From Pelotomaculum thermopropionicum SI (GTDB taxonomy: Bacteria > Bacillota > Desulfotomaculia > Desulfotomaculales > Pelotomaculaceae), in contig AP009389.1 in assembly GCA_000010565.1 (NCBI GenBank), positions 1,488,001 through 1,552,000 on the forward strand: a stretch of DNA of 64,000 bases. The letters run 5' to 3'. This document shows, in pieces, positions 37,033 through 45,733 of this stretch (its first letter is position 1; each line of letters opens with the position of its first letter). Below the pieces are notes generated by a model. The model did no database searches and was not told where the DNA came from. It saw only the letters and a list, made by a program, of their open reading frames with translations. A program made the position numbers and the translations under genes.

Positions 37033-37308
37033 TTAACCCAGTAAGCTACAAAGTAACACGAGTGCTTCCTTTTTAGCCGCTTTCACAAGTTCAGGGGCGT
37101 GCTTTTCCAAAATACCTTTATAATGCCATAAATCTACCTTCGCTTGCGGCTTAGGAGGTAGTTGTAGTTTAAATACGCTATCATCGCCTCCGGCTTCAGT
37201 TTTCTGAGATGCGGCGGGATCAGGAAGGGCCTCGAACAGAGCCTGGTAAGCGCTAGAGCGGCCTGAATCTGTCCTCCCCGGGCTAGGAATTAAATTAATT
37301 TGCCAATT
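37033..37308 (-). pseudogene. ORF fragment without a start codon
   Basis: An open frame of ~91 codons between two stops, no ATG/GTG/TTG at its beginning, ending KKEALVLLCSLLG. Composition looks coding (Ala, Lys, Glu rich; DLWHYKGILEKHAPELVKAA). I do not recognise the family. It lies downstream of the ArdC-like remnant on the same strand and may be debris of the same mobile element. The rest of 36883-37360 shows nothing else. Confidence 0.45.
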
Positions 37309-37359
37309 TTATCCGCCAGTAGAAAGTCCAACTGGGGAACATCAGTCCACGCTGTGAGT

Positions 37360-37620
37360 TTAACCAAAAGCCGGACCGTACGGGGCGTAGTCCGGCAGAG
37401 GCTTGCCCTCGGTGTCCTCCACCAGGAAAACGGGGACGTCCCGGAAATCTACGGTGACCGTCCGCACCTGCTCGACTTCCCGCTTTTCCCGGTGTCGGGG
37501 TCAACTTCCACATGGCGGACAGTTTTCTTCTTCGCGACCGGGACCAGGATGTAGAAGGCGCGGAAACCCGCATGAAATAAGGGTTCCTTGCGGAACCCTA
37601 TGCCCGGCCTTTCTCTTGTT
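37360..37620 (-). pseudogene. ArdC-like antirestriction/ssDNA-binding domain remnant, frameshifted
   Basis: One frame gives HAGFRAFYILVPVAKKKTVR then HVEVDPDTGK; a second frame continues REVEQVRTVTVDFRDVPVFL and VEDTEGKPLPDYAPYG to a TAA at 37360. Joined, this resembles the N-terminal ArdC (DUF1738) domain, whose hallmark is an ILVP strand, a variable loop, then V.VFDV..TEGKPLP. Neither the start nor the C-terminal metallopeptidase domain is present. ArdC proteins are carried by plasmids and integrative elements, and tRNA genes, which lie next to it, are common integration sites. Confidence 0.5.
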
Positions 37621-37627
37621 CTAAAAT

Positions 37628-37657
37628 TAAGAAAGCCTTGATTTCCAAGGCTTTCAG
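37628..37657 (-). terminator. Terminator of the tRNA operon
   Basis: AAAGCCTTG and CAAGGCTTT form a 9-bp stem around a five-base loop; on the minus strand it is followed by CTTAATTTT. It lies 10 bases after tRNA-Pro. Confidence 0.75.
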
Positions 37658-37666
37658 GGATTTTAC

Positions 37667-37745
37667 TGGTCGGAGCGACACGACTCGAACGTGCGACCTC
37701 TACCACCCCAAGGTAGCGCTCTAGCCAAACTGAGCTACGCCCCGA
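37667..37745 (-). tRNA. tRNA-Pro(GGG)
   Basis: 79 bases including an encoded CCA. Acceptor stem TCGGGGC/GCTCCGA, anticodon stem CTACC/GGTAG with loop TTGGGGT, giving anticodon GGG. T-loop GTTCGAGTC. It is the last of three minus-strand tRNAs. Confidence 0.95.
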
Positions 37746-37785
37746 GACATTTTAATCAAACCCTGCAGGCAGGATTTGATTTTTC

Positions 37786-37861
<76 letters not shown>

Positions 37862-37873
37862 GTGTAACCGTTA

Positions 37874-37948
37874 TGGAGCGGAAGACGGGATTCGAACCCG
37901 CGACCCTCGCCTTGGCAAGGCGATGCTCTACCACTGAGCCACTTCCGC
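37874..37948 (-). tRNA. tRNA-Gly(GCC)
   Basis: 75 bases including CCA. Acceptor GCGGAAG, anticodon stem TCGCC/GGCGA with loop TTGCCAA (anticodon GCC), T-arm CGGGTTCGAATCCCG. First tRNA after the promoter. Confidence 0.96.
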
Positions 37949-37974
37949 ATTATTCATTATATGATGCAATTGTT

Positions 37975-38003
37975 ATAATATCATTTTTGTTGCGTACGGT
38001 CAA
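37975..38003 (-). promoter_or_regulatory. Promoter of the Gly-Ala-Pro tRNA operon
   Basis: On the minus strand TTGACC (37998-38003), 17-base spacer, TATTAT (37975-37980). This lies about 27 bases before tRNA-Gly. Confidence 0.6.
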
Positions 38004-38039
38004 GGGGTAGATCATGGCCGCAGAATGCTTTTTTAGGTA

Positions 38040-38774
38040 TCAGGCGGGCTGTTTTTTCACAATAAAGGTACCAAATCCCAGGCTTCTGCGGTTTCTTAAA
38101 ATCAACCCCATGTATTTGCCCAAAATCTTAAGGTTATTGACGGTCATCAATTCCTTTGAAACAACCCGGCAAGAATCTAAATACAATGCTTCTTTGAACT
38201 TTTCCAGCACCCCTGGAAATCTCTTCTGCTTCATAAAAACTTGAGAAAAACCGGCCTCGTTGAAAAAGTTAACCCACTCCCCAAGAGTAGGAATTTGCGG
38301 AAGTCCGCAAAAAGCTTTTAACTTTTCTCTGGCACCTGGATGCAGCGATTCAGACGCCAGCATTTCAACATCAACCAGAACACCGTTTCTCTTTAACACC
38401 CTGTAACACTCTTTCAGTACATCCCGAACCGGCAGAAATATAAGAACGGATTCCATAACAATCAGGTCGGCAACTTCATCACGAAAAGGCATATTCAGAG
38501 CGTCGCCGTGGACAAAATGAACTTCAGCCCCTTCCTGAAGGGCTCTAAACCTGGCCTTGGCCAACATCTCCTCAGATTTGTCCAGGGCAAAAACATGCGC
38601 ACCGAATCTCCTGGCCAGGTAACAGGCCGTCCGCCCGGTGCCGCAGCCGACATCCAGAACAACATCATCAGGCGAAATGGTAAGCCTCTTCATGGTTTCC
38701 AAAGTATGCGAAAAACCGCCGGGATGCAGGCTGCCGCCACCCAGCGCGGCTATGGCCTCAAGGTATGAACTCAT
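38040..38774 (-). CDS. Class I SAM-dependent methyltransferase
   Basis: 244 residues. The SAM-binding motif is VVLDVGCGTGRTACYLA (~38-54) followed by an acidic end of strand 2 (ALDKSEEM) and GDALNMPF. The substrate is unknown; the Methyltransf_11 group contains enzymes for small molecules and quinones. No operon partner is evident: the tRNA promoter lies just after its end, and the K+ channel remnant precedes it by ~94 bases. Confidence 0.85.
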   Translation of the reverse strand: MSSYLEAIAALGGGSLHPGGFSHTLETMKRLTISPDDVVLDVGCGTGRTACYLARRFGAHVFALDKSEEMLAKARFRALQEGAEVHFVHGDALNMPFRDEVADLIVMESVLIFLPVRDVLKECYRVLKRNGVLVDVEMLASESLHPGAREKLKAFCGLPQIPTLGEWVNFFNEAGFSQVFMKQKRFPGVLEKFKEALYLDSCRVVSKELMTVNNLKILGKYMGLILRNRRSLGFGTFIVKKQPA

Positions 38775-38867
38775 GTGCCTACCCCTTCCCCCCTTAACTG
38801 TTTACATCCTATGCACAAACGTTAAAGGTGGTTCCATGGCCAACCTGCCTGTCCTAGCACTGTTCTC

Positions 38868-39649
38868 CTATTCGCCTGCCGCCACTTTCTCCAGGGAGGT
38901 CAGATTTTCCGCCGTCCCGCATACTATCAGGAGATCGCCGGCCATCAGCTTTTCAACCGGCTCGGGATTGATTATGCTTTCCTCCCCGCGTTTGATGGCC
39001 AGAACCAGAACTCCAAATTTCTCCCTGATTCTTGACTCTCTAAGTTCTTTTCCCACTATTGGAGACTTCTCACTTAACGAAAGTTCCTCCAGGTTAAGGT
39101 TTATGTCGCGTTCTTCAATAAGAGTCTGGACAAAAGCCACACTGGCAGGTTTCAACGATACCAGCGCCATCCGGTTACCTGCGTCATATAAAGCACATTT
39201 GTCATGGAACGAAGTTCTTCCAGAGACGCTGGATCTTTTTCAATTACCACGAATGACTGCTTTTCGTGAACCAGTTCGGCGATTACCGCCTTGCCCACCC
39301 TGCCCGCGCCGCAGACAACTATGTGGTTATTTAGCTTTGCTATTTCTTTCATCATCTTTCTCTTCCCCCAGATGTCTGAAAGGTGCCCCTCCAGAACAAT
39401 CACGCACACCGTGCTTATTGAGTAAGTAAGCATGCCCACGCCGCCCAGGACAAGGAGCATGGTTATTACCCGCCCGGCGGACGTGGAAGGAACAACATCG
39501 CCAAAGCCCACGGTGGTTATGCTTATTACCGTAAGCCAGAGGGCATCCATGAAAGTTTTATTCTCCAGGCCAATGAAGCATGCCACCCCGGCCGCTATCA
39601 GCAGGGTCAGGGCCAGCGTGGCGTAAATTATAGGACGCAGCGACACCAA
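38868..39649 (-). pseudogene. Two-TM potassium channel with RCK domain, disrupted by internal deletion
   Basis: The first ORF (39152-39649) encodes two membrane helices with the K+ filter TTVGFGD and the start of an RCK-N Rossmann fold (HIVVCGAGRVGKAVIAELV). The second (38868-39170) begins MALVSLKPASVAFVQTLIEE and supplies the RCK-C half (SLSEKSPIVGKELRESRIRE). Between VLYMT and RMALVSL the usual ~75-80 residues of RCK-N are missing and the frames do not match. An out-of-frame deletion near 39175-39190 explains this. The first ORF alone might still make a truncated pore protein. Confidence 0.8.
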
Positions 39650-39699
39650 GACAATACACCTCTAAAGTTGTATACTCTTCCACGTCCCCTTTACCCTGA

Positions 39700-40815
39700 T
39701 CAGCTTATCCACCGGCCTGCCACAAACATAACGCAAATAACCGAAAACACAAATACAGAAATAACCGAATAAGCTAAAACCAGGCCGTTTTTATGAAGCA
39801 GGCGGGCCAGGGTTATATACCCTGGGAATAAAACTATAATATATCTGGGCATGCCCAGGGGCAGATTGTCAACCACCGAGGAAAACGGGATTAAAAATCC
39901 GAGAACCAGGAAAATCAAAAAAGAGCGGTCTTTGATGTAATAAAAGCTCCTTATTATTAAATAAAGGAAAAGAAAGGCCATGCCTGATTCGAAAAGGCTG
40001 TAAAATTCGTTATTTTTAAAGAAAAGCGACAGGTTTAAGAGCTGTCCGGCACCCGGGTAGGCTATGCGGCGGTACCCCCAGTACTCCCTGTTCAGAGAGT
40101 GAACAAATGCCAGGGGATCACCAGTATATTTCCACAGAACAAGCATGAATATCAATAACGACGCCGGTATTAAGAACAGGGGCAAAGACTTTTTTAAACT
40201 TATCCTGTAACCGTTCTCTTTGTATAACTGGTAGAGGAGAGCAAAAAAAATAACCAAGCCTACATTCCTGGTCAGGGCCGCGCCAGCGCCCAGCAAGGCC
40301 GCCTGGTACCAGCGCCCCTGCCCGGCAAGGTAAAAGGCCCCTATAGATAATGCGAGAAATAGCGACTCGGAATAAATCGTCGAGAAAAAAATTGCCGTTG
40401 GGAAGAAAAGCATTGCGAAAACGGCGGTAGTAGCAATTTGCTCGCCGTAATCTTCTCTGGTCATACGGTAAAAAAGATAACATGCAATGAAAAGAGCGGT
40501 ATTTGATATTAAAAAACCGGCCGTCACATTGTCCCCGGTAATAAAGGCAACGGCCCGGATCATAAAAGGAAACAACGGAAAAAACGGCGCGCTGTCAAAA
40601 TCATAACCCTGTCCGGCAATCCGCAGAAACCAGCCCGCATCCCAATGAATCAGGGAATCAAGAACCACATTTGGATGCAGGCCTTCTACATAAACAGGCA
40701 AAACCGGGTTCAAAACCTCCCTGGCCAGCCAAATCAAAAAGACAATCAAAAGCTTGTTCAGAACATACAGGTAAGCCACACGTTTAAAATCATCCTTAAC
40801 CACTTCAATCACCAA
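39700..40815 (-). CDS. Membrane mannosyltransferase-like protein (PIG-V/GT-C type)
   Basis: 371 residues, about ten hydrophobic segments. IHWDAGWFLRIAGQGYDF (~58-75) has the DxxW-like acidic loop of PIG-V/GT-C enzymes, then PFFPLFPFMIR. It likely transfers a sugar from a polyprenyl-phosphate donor outside the membrane. TTG start directly follows the GtrA stop. The neighbours (GtrA flippase-like and a polyprenyl-phosphate glycosyltransferase) supply such a donor, so the three probably form one glycosylation unit. Confidence 0.8.
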   Translation of the reverse strand: MVIEVVKDDFKRVAYLYVLNKLLIVFLIWLAREVLNPVLPVYVEGLHPNVVLDSLIHWDAGWFLRIAGQGYDFDSAPFFPLFPFMIRAVAFITGDNVTAGFLISNTALFIACYLFYRMTREDYGEQIATTAVFAMLFFPTAIFFSTIYSESLFLALSIGAFYLAGQGRWYQAALLGAGAALTRNVGLVIFFALLYQLYKENGYRISLKKSLPLFLIPASLLIFMLVLWKYTGDPLAFVHSLNREYWGYRRIAYPGAGQLLNLSLFFKNNEFYSLFESGMAFLFLYLIIRSFYYIKDRSFLIFLVLGFLIPFSSVVDNLPLGMPRYIIVLFPGYITLARLLHKNGLVLAYSVISVFVFSVICVMFVAGRWIS

Positions 40816-41244
40816 TTACCCCTCGGTTGTTTTGGCCAGCAATTTGCCCTTGCGAAAAACCCAGAGCTTGTTCAGAGTAAAGTTAAAGATAAATGCTATA
40901 AAAGTAGCAAAAAACAGGGCTAATGCATGGTCCATATTGAAAATTAGAAACATGTAAATCGAAGCGCTGTTTATACCTACCCCGGCGGTGTTAACCAGAA
41001 CAAATTTTACAAACCTAAAGCCGCTGTCTTCATCGGAAACACCTTTAAAAGTCCAGCAGCGGTTTAAAAAGAAGCTGTTAACAACGCCGCAAAAGTAACT
41101 GAAAGCTTTGGCTGCCGAATAGAACAATGCGCTCTCGGCAGGAAATATCTTCAAAATTACAAAGTAAACCGCCCAGTCGATGAACGTATTGACGCATCCT
41201 ACTGCGGCGAACTTGCACAATTGAAACATATTTTCTGCAATCAT
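40816..41244 (-). CDS. GtrA-family membrane protein
   Basis: 142 residues with four hydrophobic helices. It has FAAVGCVNTFIDWAVYFVIL near the N-terminus and NFTLNKLWVFRKGK at the end, the GtrA signature. GtrA proteins are thought to flip polyprenyl-phosphate sugars. ATG 41244 is chosen over 41277 because GAAGGAG lies 6 bases upstream. Confidence 0.87.
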   Translation of the reverse strand: MIAENMFQLCKFAAVGCVNTFIDWAVYFVILKIFPAESALFYSAAKAFSYFCGVVNSFFLNRCWTFKGVSDEDSGFRFVKFVLVNTAGVGINSASIYMFLIFNMDHALALFFATFIAFIFNFTLNKLWVFRKGKLLAKTTEG

Positions 41245-41318
41245 CTTATCTCCTTCTGAAACAGGTGTCCGGATCAAAAAAAGAATTGCCTTATATTTCC
41301 TGTTTGTTAATCCAAATC

Positions 41319-42011
41319 CTACGAGAAACTGCTTCTTAGCTTAAACAGCTCCACAAAGGCCTTAAATATTACCGACAGCTTTGCGCCTGTCTGCTCCCCG
41401 GCCACCCGGGGGTAGTGGTTTACCCCTACCTCGGCAATGGTGAACCCTTTTGCCCTGGCTTTGGCGAGAATTTCGGTGTCGATCAATGCGCCCTGTGACG
41501 TGAGGGTTATGTGGTCGAATATCTTTCGCCTGTAAAGTTTGAAAGCGGAATCGACATCGGTCACTTTAATTTTAAAAAGCGCATTTACCAGGATGCCCCA
41601 CAGGAAAGCATTTACTTTCCTAATAAAAGGGTCCTGCCTTTTAATTCGGTAGCCCGAAACTATGTCGTACTCATCAATTAAGGGCAAAAGCTTGGTAATT
41701 TCCTCAATTTTAAACTGCCCGTCCCCGTCGGTGTAAAAAACCAGTTCCTTGGTGGCATTTTTAAAACCTGATTGCAAGGCTGCCCCGTAACCCCTGTTAA
41801 CCTCATGATGAATTACCCTGACTTCAGGAAACTCTTTGGCCAGGCCGTCTGCTATCTCGCCGGTGCGATCCCTGCTGCCGTCATTCACGATAATAATTTC
41901 AAAGTCATCGGAAATCTGCCTGGCAACGGCCAGAGCTTCCCTGGCAACCCTCTCAACGTTCTGCTCTTCGTTATAACATGGAAAAAAGATCGTAATAGAA
42001 TATTTCTTCAT
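41319..42011 (-). CDS. Family 2 glycosyltransferase (polyprenyl-phosphate sugar synthase type)
   Basis: 230 residues with a GT-A fold: FFPCYNEEQNVERV at the start, VNDGSRDRTGEIAD (~45-58), DGDGQFKIEEI (~95) as the DxD-like metal site, and FKLYRRKIFDHI. It lacks membrane helices, similar to DPM1-type dolichyl/undecaprenyl-phosphate mannosyl or glucosyl synthases. ATG 42011 has GGGGAG upstream. First gene of the GT2-GtrA-GT-C set. Confidence 0.9.
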   Translation of the reverse strand: MKKYSITIFFPCYNEEQNVERVAREALAVARQISDDFEIIIVNDGSRDRTGEIADGLAKEFPEVRVIHHEVNRGYGAALQSGFKNATKELVFYTDGDGQFKIEEITKLLPLIDEYDIVSGYRIKRQDPFIRKVNAFLWGILVNALFKIKVTDVDSAFKLYRRKIFDHITLTSQGALIDTEILAKARAKGFTIAEVGVNHYPRVAGEQTGAKLSVIFKAFVELFKLRSSFS

Positions 42012-42222
42012 AATTCTCCCCAATCCCAGCATTTTAATAACCGAACCATATATTTACCTTCGACGAATCCGCCCGTCATCCTTCTTGCCGGTCCAATTTA
42101 GCAGCAGGGCAGTTGCTTTTCCTTTAAGTTTAAATTTTTTAAGTAATTTTATACAGGTTCAATTAAACTTATGGTAAAATACTGTTAAACAATATTTTAT
42201 TCCTGATTTTATTCCTGCTGTT

Positions 42223-43806
42223 GATCAAGTCCTAATTCTTGTGTAAAATTCCTCAGTCAGAAAAAGACTGACATAGTTAAGAATAACATTACTCATTTGA
42301 ACACCGCAGCTAAAATTATCCATTTCGCCGCCAGGCATAAGCCGAAGTTAAAGGATTAGTCTTCGCTACGCAGACATATGACAGCGACAGCCGACTGACA
42401 TTGCTGGGATTGATTAACAAGCGACGTTCAAAAGTAAAACCATATTGCCATTTTAGATTTTACCGGATATAAGCAACATTGTTTTGATGACGGTCATGTT
42501 TTTGTTCCTTTTGCCACTGAAGATACTCGGCCATATCTAGATACTTTTTACCGGCTGCCCACTTGTCGTCGATTTCCATGAGTAAAGCTCCGATTAAACG
42601 AACTACCGATTCTCTGTTCGGGAAAATGCGAATGACACGTTCCCGGCGCCGGACTTCTTCGATCAGGCGCTCAACACCGTTTGTAGTGCGCAGCCGGAGG
42701 CGATATTTTTCCGGTAGTACAAGCACTGCCGTAGCATCATCAAAGCCCATTTCAAGTACCCGCATGGCCCTAGGCGCCTTTTTCTCAAATGCCTCCAGGG
42801 TTTGGTTCAATAATAGCCGGGCGCTGCCGATATCCGGAGCATCCAAAATGGCCCTCAAGCGCGGGTAAAGTTCTTCCTTTACAGATTTGGGCGCAGAGTC
42901 CATGATATTACGCATAAAGTGGGTCTGGCAGCGTTGCCAGGTAACTCCCTGGAAGTGATTGCGAACAGCCTTTACCAAACCGCTATGGTCATCTGACACT
43001 ACCAGGTCGACACCGCGCAGGTTACGGTTTTTAAGCCAAGAGAAAAATTCGCTCCAACTGGCTTCGGATTCACTGTCGCCAAGCATAATGCCTAAAACTT
43101 CCCGGTATCCTTCGGTGTTTAGGCCGATGGCGATCATGACACCCCGGGAGCGGACGCGCCCATCTTCACGAACTTTGAGCACCAAAGCGTCTACCAATAT
43201 AAAAGGGTAGCGCATTTCCCGCAAGTCCCGGTTATTCCAAGAGATAACCAGCGGGTCCAGTTTCTTGCATAAGTCTGAGACAGTGGACTTGGAAAATTCG
43301 GCGCCACACAGTTCTTCTGTGATCTGGCTGATTTTTCGGGTAGAGACCCCGTTGATTACCATTTCCATCAGGGTCAGCACCAGGGCCTGTTCGCTGCGCT
43401 GGTACCGGGCGAACATTTCGGTGGAAAACTGACCGTTGCGGAAACGCGGTACTCTTAAGGTTATGGTTCCTACCCGGGTTGTCAGTTGGTGCGGGTATGT
43501 GCCGTTGCGATATCCCTTTCTTTCATCGGTGCGTTCGTATGGCCCGGCTTGAAGCTGCTCGGTGGCTTGAGCCTGTAAAATCTGGTTCAATACGGATTCC
43601 AGCAGGGCTGCTATACCGGAATCTTTGTTATTACTTAAAAATAGTTGGTGCAAAAGTTCCTGATTTACGGTAATCTGATATTGAGCCATGCAAATTCCTC
43701 CTCTTAGAATGTTTGTTTGTCCAACTTCTATTCTAACTGAGGAATTTGTAAATGGCTCCCACCATTTTTCAGGAAACCGATTTTACACAATTATACGGAC
43801 TTAACT
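42223..43806 (-). mobile_element. Second IS256-family insertion sequence with perfect 8-bp target duplication
   Basis: 1584-bp element flanked by CTGCTGTT at 42215-42222 and 43807-43814. The left end reads GATCAAGTCCTAATTC then TTGTGTAAAATT; the complement of the right end reads AGTTAAGTCCGTATAA then TTGTGTAAAATC (20 of 28 match). The right end is very close to the known IS256 terminus GATAAAGTCCGTATAATTG. Internal repeats AAATTCCTCAGT(C/T)AGAA occur near both ends (42246-42262; 43731-43747 inverted). It sits just upstream of the MoaD-like gene. Confidence 0.93.
42460..43689 (-). CDS. IS256-family (mutator-type) DDE transposase
   Basis: 409 residues, full length. D in FILVDALVLKVRED (~166), D in LVVSDDHSGLV (~230) and E in NGVERLIEEVRRRERVIRIFP (~336) are the DDE triad. 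KGYRNGTYPHQLTTRVGTITLRVPR (~58-82; split here as KGYRNGTY and TRVGTITLRVPR) is the family's N-terminal signature. ATG 43689 with AGGAGG upstream. It has low similarity to the transposase at 10 kb. About 237 bases of non-coding DNA lie between its stop and the IS left end. Confidence 0.94.
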   Translation of the reverse strand: MAQYQITVNQELLHQLFLSNNKDSGIAALLESVLNQILQAQATEQLQAGPYERTDERKGYRNGTYPHQLTTRVGTITLRVPRFRNGQFSTEMFARYQRSEQALVLTLMEMVINGVSTRKISQITEELCGAEFSKSTVSDLCKKLDPLVISWNNRDLREMRYPFILVDALVLKVREDGRVRSRGVMIAIGLNTEGYREVLGIMLGDSESEASWSEFFSWLKNRNLRGVDLVVSDDHSGLVKAVRNHFQGVTWQRCQTHFMRNIMDSAPKSVKEELYPRLRAILDAPDIGSARLLLNQTLEAFEKKAPRAMRVLEMGFDDATAVLVLPEKYRLRLRTTNGVERLIEEVRRRERVIRIFPNRESVVRLIGALLMEIDDKWAAGKKYLDMAEYLQWQKEQKHDRHQNNVAYIR

Positions 43807-43831
43807 CTGCTGTTATGGAGGTAACAGAAAA

Positions 43832-44119
43832 ATGGGCTGTGTGGAAGTAAGAGGCTTCGGGGATTTAAGAAAGCTGTTTGAAGAAAAAAGCTGGCCTTTT
43901 CCCCTTTCGGTCGATCTGGAAGGCGCTACCACTGCCGGAGAACTTGCCAAAAGGCTCGGAATACCGTTCGACAAAATTGAAGTAGCTTTTGTAAACGGAC
44001 TTGCTCAGAGCCTTGACTATGTTGTAAAACCGGGCGACAGGGTAGCATATGTACCGCCCGGCACACCGGGTCCCTACCGTGTGTTTCTGGGATTTGTCCA
44101 AAAAAAAGCGCAGGCTTGA
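43832..44119 (+). CDS. MoaD/ThiS-like ubiquitin-fold protein
   Basis: 95 residues with a beta-grasp layout: EVRGFGDLRKLF, ATTAGELAKRLGIPFDKIEV, VNGLAQSLDYVVKPGDRVAYVPPG. The protein does not end in Gly-Gly; it continues past PPGTPGP for ~15 residues, so it is not an obvious thiocarboxylate carrier. It resembles the Mut7-C-type ubiquitin-like family. Its ATG follows ATGGAGG. The IS insertion separates it from its original upstream DNA. Confidence 0.75.
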   Translation: MGCVEVRGFGDLRKLFEEKSWPFPLSVDLEGATTAGELAKRLGIPFDKIEVAFVNGLAQSLDYVVKPGDRVAYVPPGTPGPYRVFLGFVQKKAQA

Positions 44120-44131
44120 AATTTTTTTAGT

Positions 44132-44157
44132 AGAGCAGCTTGAAAAAGCTGCTTTTC
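44132..44157 (+). terminator. Intrinsic terminator after the MoaD-like gene
   Basis: AGCAGCTT-GAAA-AAGCTGCT (44134-44153) followed by TTTCTC. Confidence 0.75.
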
Positions 44158-44285
44158 TCATTTATTAAAGCTTTTTAAACGGTTTTTTCAAAAATATTTT
44201 ACATAATTTTGTAAGGTAGAATAATTTTTTTGCCTTTTAACCATAATAAGAAATAATACAACAATATCCAGGAGGCGATACAAAT

Positions 44286-44513
44286 ATGGAATGGCTTTCA
44301 CGCATAGCTCTGGTCCTTGTAATCATCGGCGCATTAAACTGGCTGCTGGTAGGTCTTTTTGAATGGGACCTGGTTACTGCTTTATTCGGCGGCGACGTGG
44401 TCAGGGCTTCGTCCAGTTTAAGCAGGGCAATTTATACCTTGGTTGGTCTTGCTGGACTATATGCGATCTCATTTTTCTTCAGCAAAAATGCTGTTTTGAA
44501 AAACGAAAAATAG
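44286..44513 (+). CDS. DUF378 small membrane protein
   Basis: 75 residues, two hydrophobic helices: IALVLVIIGALNWLLVGLFEWDLV and AIYTLVGLAGLYAISFFF, the DUF378 (YuzA) pattern. Function unknown. ATG with CCAGGAGG upstream. A monocistronic gene with its own terminator. Confidence 0.88.
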   Translation: MEWLSRIALVLVIIGALNWLLVGLFEWDLVTALFGGDVVRASSSLSRAIYTLVGLAGLYAISFFFSKNAVLKNEK

Positions 44514-44522
44514 TTTTATTAA

Positions 44523-44566
44523 TAAGGAGAGTGCGGCATTTACCGGCACTCTCCCTTATTTTTTAT
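44523..44566 (+). terminator. Intrinsic terminator after the DUF378 gene
   Basis: GGAGAGTGC and GCACTCTCC form a 9-bp stem (about 44525-44553) followed by CTTATTTTTTATTA. Confidence 0.8.
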
Positions 44567-44667
44567 TATAATTTAATATTTATTCGGCCTCATTCAGGGG
44601 TTGTCAGCGCTAAAATCTAATGCTATATTTGGAGTACCCAATTATTATTTTATGGAGTGATCCTGCC

Positions 44668-44940
44668 ATGCACTACCAAAATAAAAACTGTAAAAATGAC
44701 TACAGGGTAAACGTTCTCAGCAACGGCACCATCATCAGCATCGAAATAACCTGCTGCAGCAGACATATCGGGGAAATGAGGTTTAAGGACGGCGAAAACA
44801 AAAAATGCCCCTTGTGCGGCACGGTACATTTAATTAAGGTTCAGCACAACCACTTCCACATACGCCCCATCAGGCCTACATCCAACGAGGAAAAACCGGA
44901 ATGCATTATACCAGCTGACGAGGGTAAAAAAGCATTATAA
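44668..44940 (+). CDS. Small protein with a CxxC zinc-knuckle-like pair
   Basis: 90 residues from ATG 44668 (GGAGTGATC upstream; a longer frame to 44620 has none). Cys residues occur as CCS (~30) and KKCPLCGT (~52), with a His-rich stretch QHNHFHIR after it, so metal binding is likely. I do not recognise the family. Its 3' end overlaps the convergent repressor gene by six bases. Confidence 0.65.
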   Translation: MHYQNKNCKNDYRVNVLSNGTIISIEITCCSRHIGEMRFKDGENKKCPLCGTVHLIKVQHNHFHIRPIRPTSNEEKPECIIPADEGKKAL

Positions 44941-45609
44941 GCCTTTCGGAAATTTAAAAACGCCAGCAAAAACCCCCTGAATTACAAGGGCATCCTTCCC
45001 ATGCTGCAGGACTATGTCGGGATATGCGGGGTTTGCGGCTTTTAACAAAATATTTCCGTTTTCATCCTGTAAAAAGATCTTTAAAGTGTTTTCCTCGCCG
45101 TTTACCAGGGCGCAAACTATCTGCCCGTTAAAATCAACATGGGACTGCCGGCGTATTAAAACCAAATCGCCATCGTAAATCCCCTCGCCTGTCATCGAAT
45201 CTCCTTTTACCCTGAGAGCGAAGTACTTCCCATCGGCCATTTTTCTGGGAAAGGGCAGGTAACCGCTAATGTTTTGCTCCGAGTAAAGCAACTCGCCGGC
45301 GCTTACGGTTCCAAGCACAGGAATTCCGGTCATGTCGTTGAAAGTATTATTAATATTTTCGCGATTGCTGCCTGACGGTTGTTTATCCCCACGCCCTACT
45401 GAACCCACATCCCTGCCAAGAAAATACTCAAGCGGCTTGCCAAGAGCATTTGCCATCCGGTAAAGGTCATCAATGCCGATCTTTCGTTTTCCTTTTTCAT
45501 AATAATTGATGGCAGTGGCAGAAACTCCCAGTTTAACCCCCAGTTCCGCCTGGGTAAGGTATTTTTCCTCCCTGGCTTTTTTAATTCTGGCGCCTATCTT
45601 GAAGTACAC
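44935..45609 (-). CDS. XRE-family repressor with LexA-like S24 peptidase domain
   Basis: 224 residues. The N-terminal helix-turn-helix (~6-60) has LTQAELGVKLGVSATAINYYEKG. The C-terminal S24 domain has the cleavage site in VLGTVSAGEL (Ala-Gly ~105), the nucleophile Ser in VKGDSMTGEGIYDGDLVLI (~137) and the general-base Lys in ENTLKIF (~175). It resembles CI/ImmR-type regulators cleaved during the SOS response. No prophage genes surround it, so it may control chromosomal targets or be a prophage relic. GTG start with GGGGGG upstream. Confidence 0.88.
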   Translation of the reverse strand: MYFKIGARIKKAREEKYLTQAELGVKLGVSATAINYYEKGKRKIGIDDLYRMANALGKPLEYFLGRDVGSVGRGDKQPSGSNRENINNTFNDMTGIPVLGTVSAGELLYSEQNISGYLPFPRKMADGKYFALRVKGDSMTGEGIYDGDLVLIRRQSHVDFNGQIVCALVNGEENTLKIFLQDENGNILLKAANPAYPDIVLQHGKDALVIQGVFAGVFKFPKGL

Positions 45610-45680
45610 GAAATTCCCCCCTTAAAATAACGGCTCAGAAAAGTGCTCCAGAATTATCATATCACATTTTCCATAACCCG

Positions 45681-45709
45681 TTGACACGGCTTACCGTTGC
45701 TGGTAGACT
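45681..45709 (+). promoter_or_regulatory. Sigma-A promoter of the homocysteine operon
   Basis: TTGACA (45681-45686), 17-base spacer, TAGACT (45704-45709). Transcription would begin about 15-20 bases before the SAM riboswitch. Confidence 0.75.
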
Positions 45710-45733
45710 AGTTTTTAACAAGTGAAAAAAGTG

